The translations under genes and the position numbers were made by a program. From Robbsia sp050955065 (lineage in GTDB: Bacteria; Pseudomonadota; Gammaproteobacteria; Burkholderiales; Burkholderiaceae), in NCBI GenBank assembly GCA_050955065.1, contig JBPBQT010000164.1, positions 1 to 5,473 of the forward strand: a stretch of 5,473 nucleotides of DNA. Reading direction: 5' to 3'. Shown here in pieces: positions 4,217 to 5,473 of the stretch. The notes beneath the pieces were generated by a model, which worked only from the letters and a program-made list of their open reading frames with translations, was not told the origin of the DNA and did not search any database. Every line of letters starts with the position of its first letter. Position 1 is the first letter of the stretch.

Positions 4217-5473
4217 GTGGCGACCATCGACTCGACGACGTTTGCTGAACCGCCCGCCGCAAGTACTCCCTACGACCCGCTGTACGATCCGCTCGTGAGC
4301 AGGAAGCCCGGTTACCGCATGGCGTACGCACCCACCTACTGGGTGGCCACGGCGGGTCCCCCGCCGGAAGACGACGGTCCCGTCCAGGGCGACATCGACG
4401 CGGACGTCGTGATCGTGGGAGCAGGCTTCACGGGCCTGTCCACGGCGCTGTTCCTGGCCCGCGAGCACGGCATCCGCGCCGTGGTGCTGGAGGCCAATCG
4501 CGCCGCATGGGGCTGCACGAGCCGCAATGGCGGACAGGGGCAGAACGCCAGCGGCCGTCTCTACCGGTCGCAATGGATCGCGCGCTGGGGCAAGGAAATC
4601 GCGCTGCGCCTGGACGCGGAAATCCGCGAAGGGTTCGAGACGTTCAAATCGCTGGTCGCGGAATTTCCCTGCGACGCGCAACCGGGCGGCCATCTCTATA
4701 TCGCGCATCGCGCACGGAAGATGGACTTCCTGCGGCACGAGGCCCAGGTCATGCGCGACGTGTTCGGGTACGACACGCGCATGCTGGGCCGCGACGAGGT
4801 ATGCCGGGATTACGTGGACGATCGGGAAAGCCATGGCGCGCTGCTGGAACCCGACGGGATCGGCGTGCATCCGTTGAAGCTCGCTTTCGGGTATCTGCGC
4901 GAGGCGCGGTCCCTGGGCGTCAGGGTGTTTCCGGGTTCGCCCGTCCAGCATGTCGAGACCCGCGATGGCCTCCATTACCTGCGCACGCCCGGCGGCGTCG
5001 TCCGGGCCCGCACCGTCGCCTTCGCCACGGGCGGCTACACGCGCAACGACATGCATGCGGCGCTACAGGCGAAGATCATGCCGATCCTGTCGAATTCGCT
5101 GGTGACGCGCCCATTGACGGACGACGAGATCGTCGCGACGGGTTTTCGCAGTCGTCTCGTCATCACCGACACACGCACGCTTCGCTACTATTACCGGTTG
5201 CTGCCGGACAACCGCCTGCAGATCGGCAGCCGCAGCGCGATCACCGGCGCCGACGCGGACCATCCCCGGCACCTCGCCGTGCTGACCGAGGGGCTGTATC
5301 GCAAATTTCCGAGTCTGCGCGGCATCGATGTGGATTTCTCCTGGTGGGGCTGGGTCGACGTCAGCCACGACATGATGCCGCGCATCGTGCAGCCGGATCC
5401 CCGTCAAAGCGTGTATTACGCCGTCGGGTATGGCGGCAATGGCGTCGCGTTTTCCGCGCACGCCGGACGGCGC
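4217..5473 (+). CDS. FAD-dependent oxidoreductase of the DAO family (PuuB/TauY-like), C-terminus outside the window
   Basis: The 419 visible residues run to the right edge without a stop; relatives suggest about 40-50 more. After a YDPLYDPL leader and APTYWVATAG, the Rossmann FAD site is VVIVGAGFTGLSTALFLA (GAGFTG at 68-73), with ribose-binding E92 in VVLEAN. CTSRNGGQGQNASGR (100-114) follows, then PGGHLYIAHR, EPDGIGVHPLKLAFGYL and FATGGYTRN. The C-terminal flavin loop GYGGNGVAFSAHAGRR (404-419) corresponds to the GYSGHGV region of PuuB. Such cytosolic enzymes oxidise amines or amino acids to imine, then aldehyde or keto acid; the substrate here is unknown. The GTG start is chosen because GGAGG (4204-4208) lies 8 nt upstream. 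An in-frame ATG at 4151 has no ribosome site and would lie inside the operator. The gene lies 138 bp after the MocR gene and probably has its own regulated promoter. Confidence 0.9.
   Translation, partial: MATIDSTTFAEPPAASTPYDPLYDPLVSRKPGYRMAYAPTYWVATAGPPPEDDGPVQGDIDADVVIVGAGFTGLSTALFLAREHGIRAVVLEANRAAWGCTSRNGGQGQNASGRLYRSQWIARWGKEIALRLDAEIREGFETFKSLVAEFPCDAQPGGHLYIAHRARKMDFLRHEAQVMRDVFGYDTRMLGRDEVCRDYVDDRESHGALLEPDGIGVHPLKLAFGYLREARSLGVRVFPGSPVQHVETRDGLHYLRTPGGVVRARTVAFATGGYTRNDMHAALQAKIMPILSNSLVTRPLTDDEIVATGFRSRLVITDTRTLRYYYRLLPDNRLQIGSRSAITGADADHPRHLAVLTEGLYRKFPSLRGIDVDFSWWGWVDVSHDMMPRIVQPDPRQSVYYAVGYGGNGVAFSAHAGRR

Overview
The window is GC-rich and tightly packed. It looks like a chromosomal catabolic or transport locus of a betaproteobacterium, probably Burkholderiales (Bordetella/Achromobacter/Burkholderia type). 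That assignment rests on codon use and on protein flavour recalled from those genera, not on a search. I see no tRNA, rRNA, CRISPR array, insertion sequence, phage gene or defence system.

Layout: the left part, on the minus strand, is a compact operon. It runs from a 75-residue DUF3311-type membrane protein (2109 to 1882), through a 461-residue sodium:solute symporter (1863 to 478), to the N-terminal 135 residues of a YtcJ-type metal-dependent amidohydrolase (407, running off the left edge). The right part, on the plus strand, holds a 499-residue MocR/GabR-type regulator with a winged-helix domain fused to a PLP aminotransferase-like domain (2579 to 4078). It is followed by the first 419 residues of a DAO-family FAD-dependent oxidoreductase related to PuuB/TauY (4217, running off the right edge). 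The divergent gap of about 470 bp carries an 89-codon minus-strand remnant of the C-terminal part of a TSUP (TauE/SafE-like) permease, plus the two divergent control regions.

The most interesting feature is a shared operator. The 9-bp core CTGGCACCA occurs upstream of all three transcription units: the symporter operon, the regulator itself and the oxidoreductase. In each place a related TGGC half-site follows exactly 22 bp downstream of the core on the same strand, which is two helical turns. At the two target genes the repeats point toward the gene and lie upstream of the probable promoter. At the regulator gene they point away from it, and one copy overlaps a TACAAT -10 element. This suggests a local regulon in which the MocR protein activates uptake and oxidation genes and represses itself. 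A 14-bp exact copy is shared by the regulator and oxidoreductase promoters.

Working model (inference): an amine, amino acid or amide is imported by the symporter with its DUF3311 partner, hydrolysed if needed by the amidohydrolase, and oxidatively deaminated by the flavoenzyme. The MocR protein would sense the amino compound through PLP. The substrate cannot be read from the sequence. The MocR regulator, DAO oxidoreductase and TSUP remnant together recall taurine loci (TauR, TauY, TauZ/TauE), but that is only a hypothesis.
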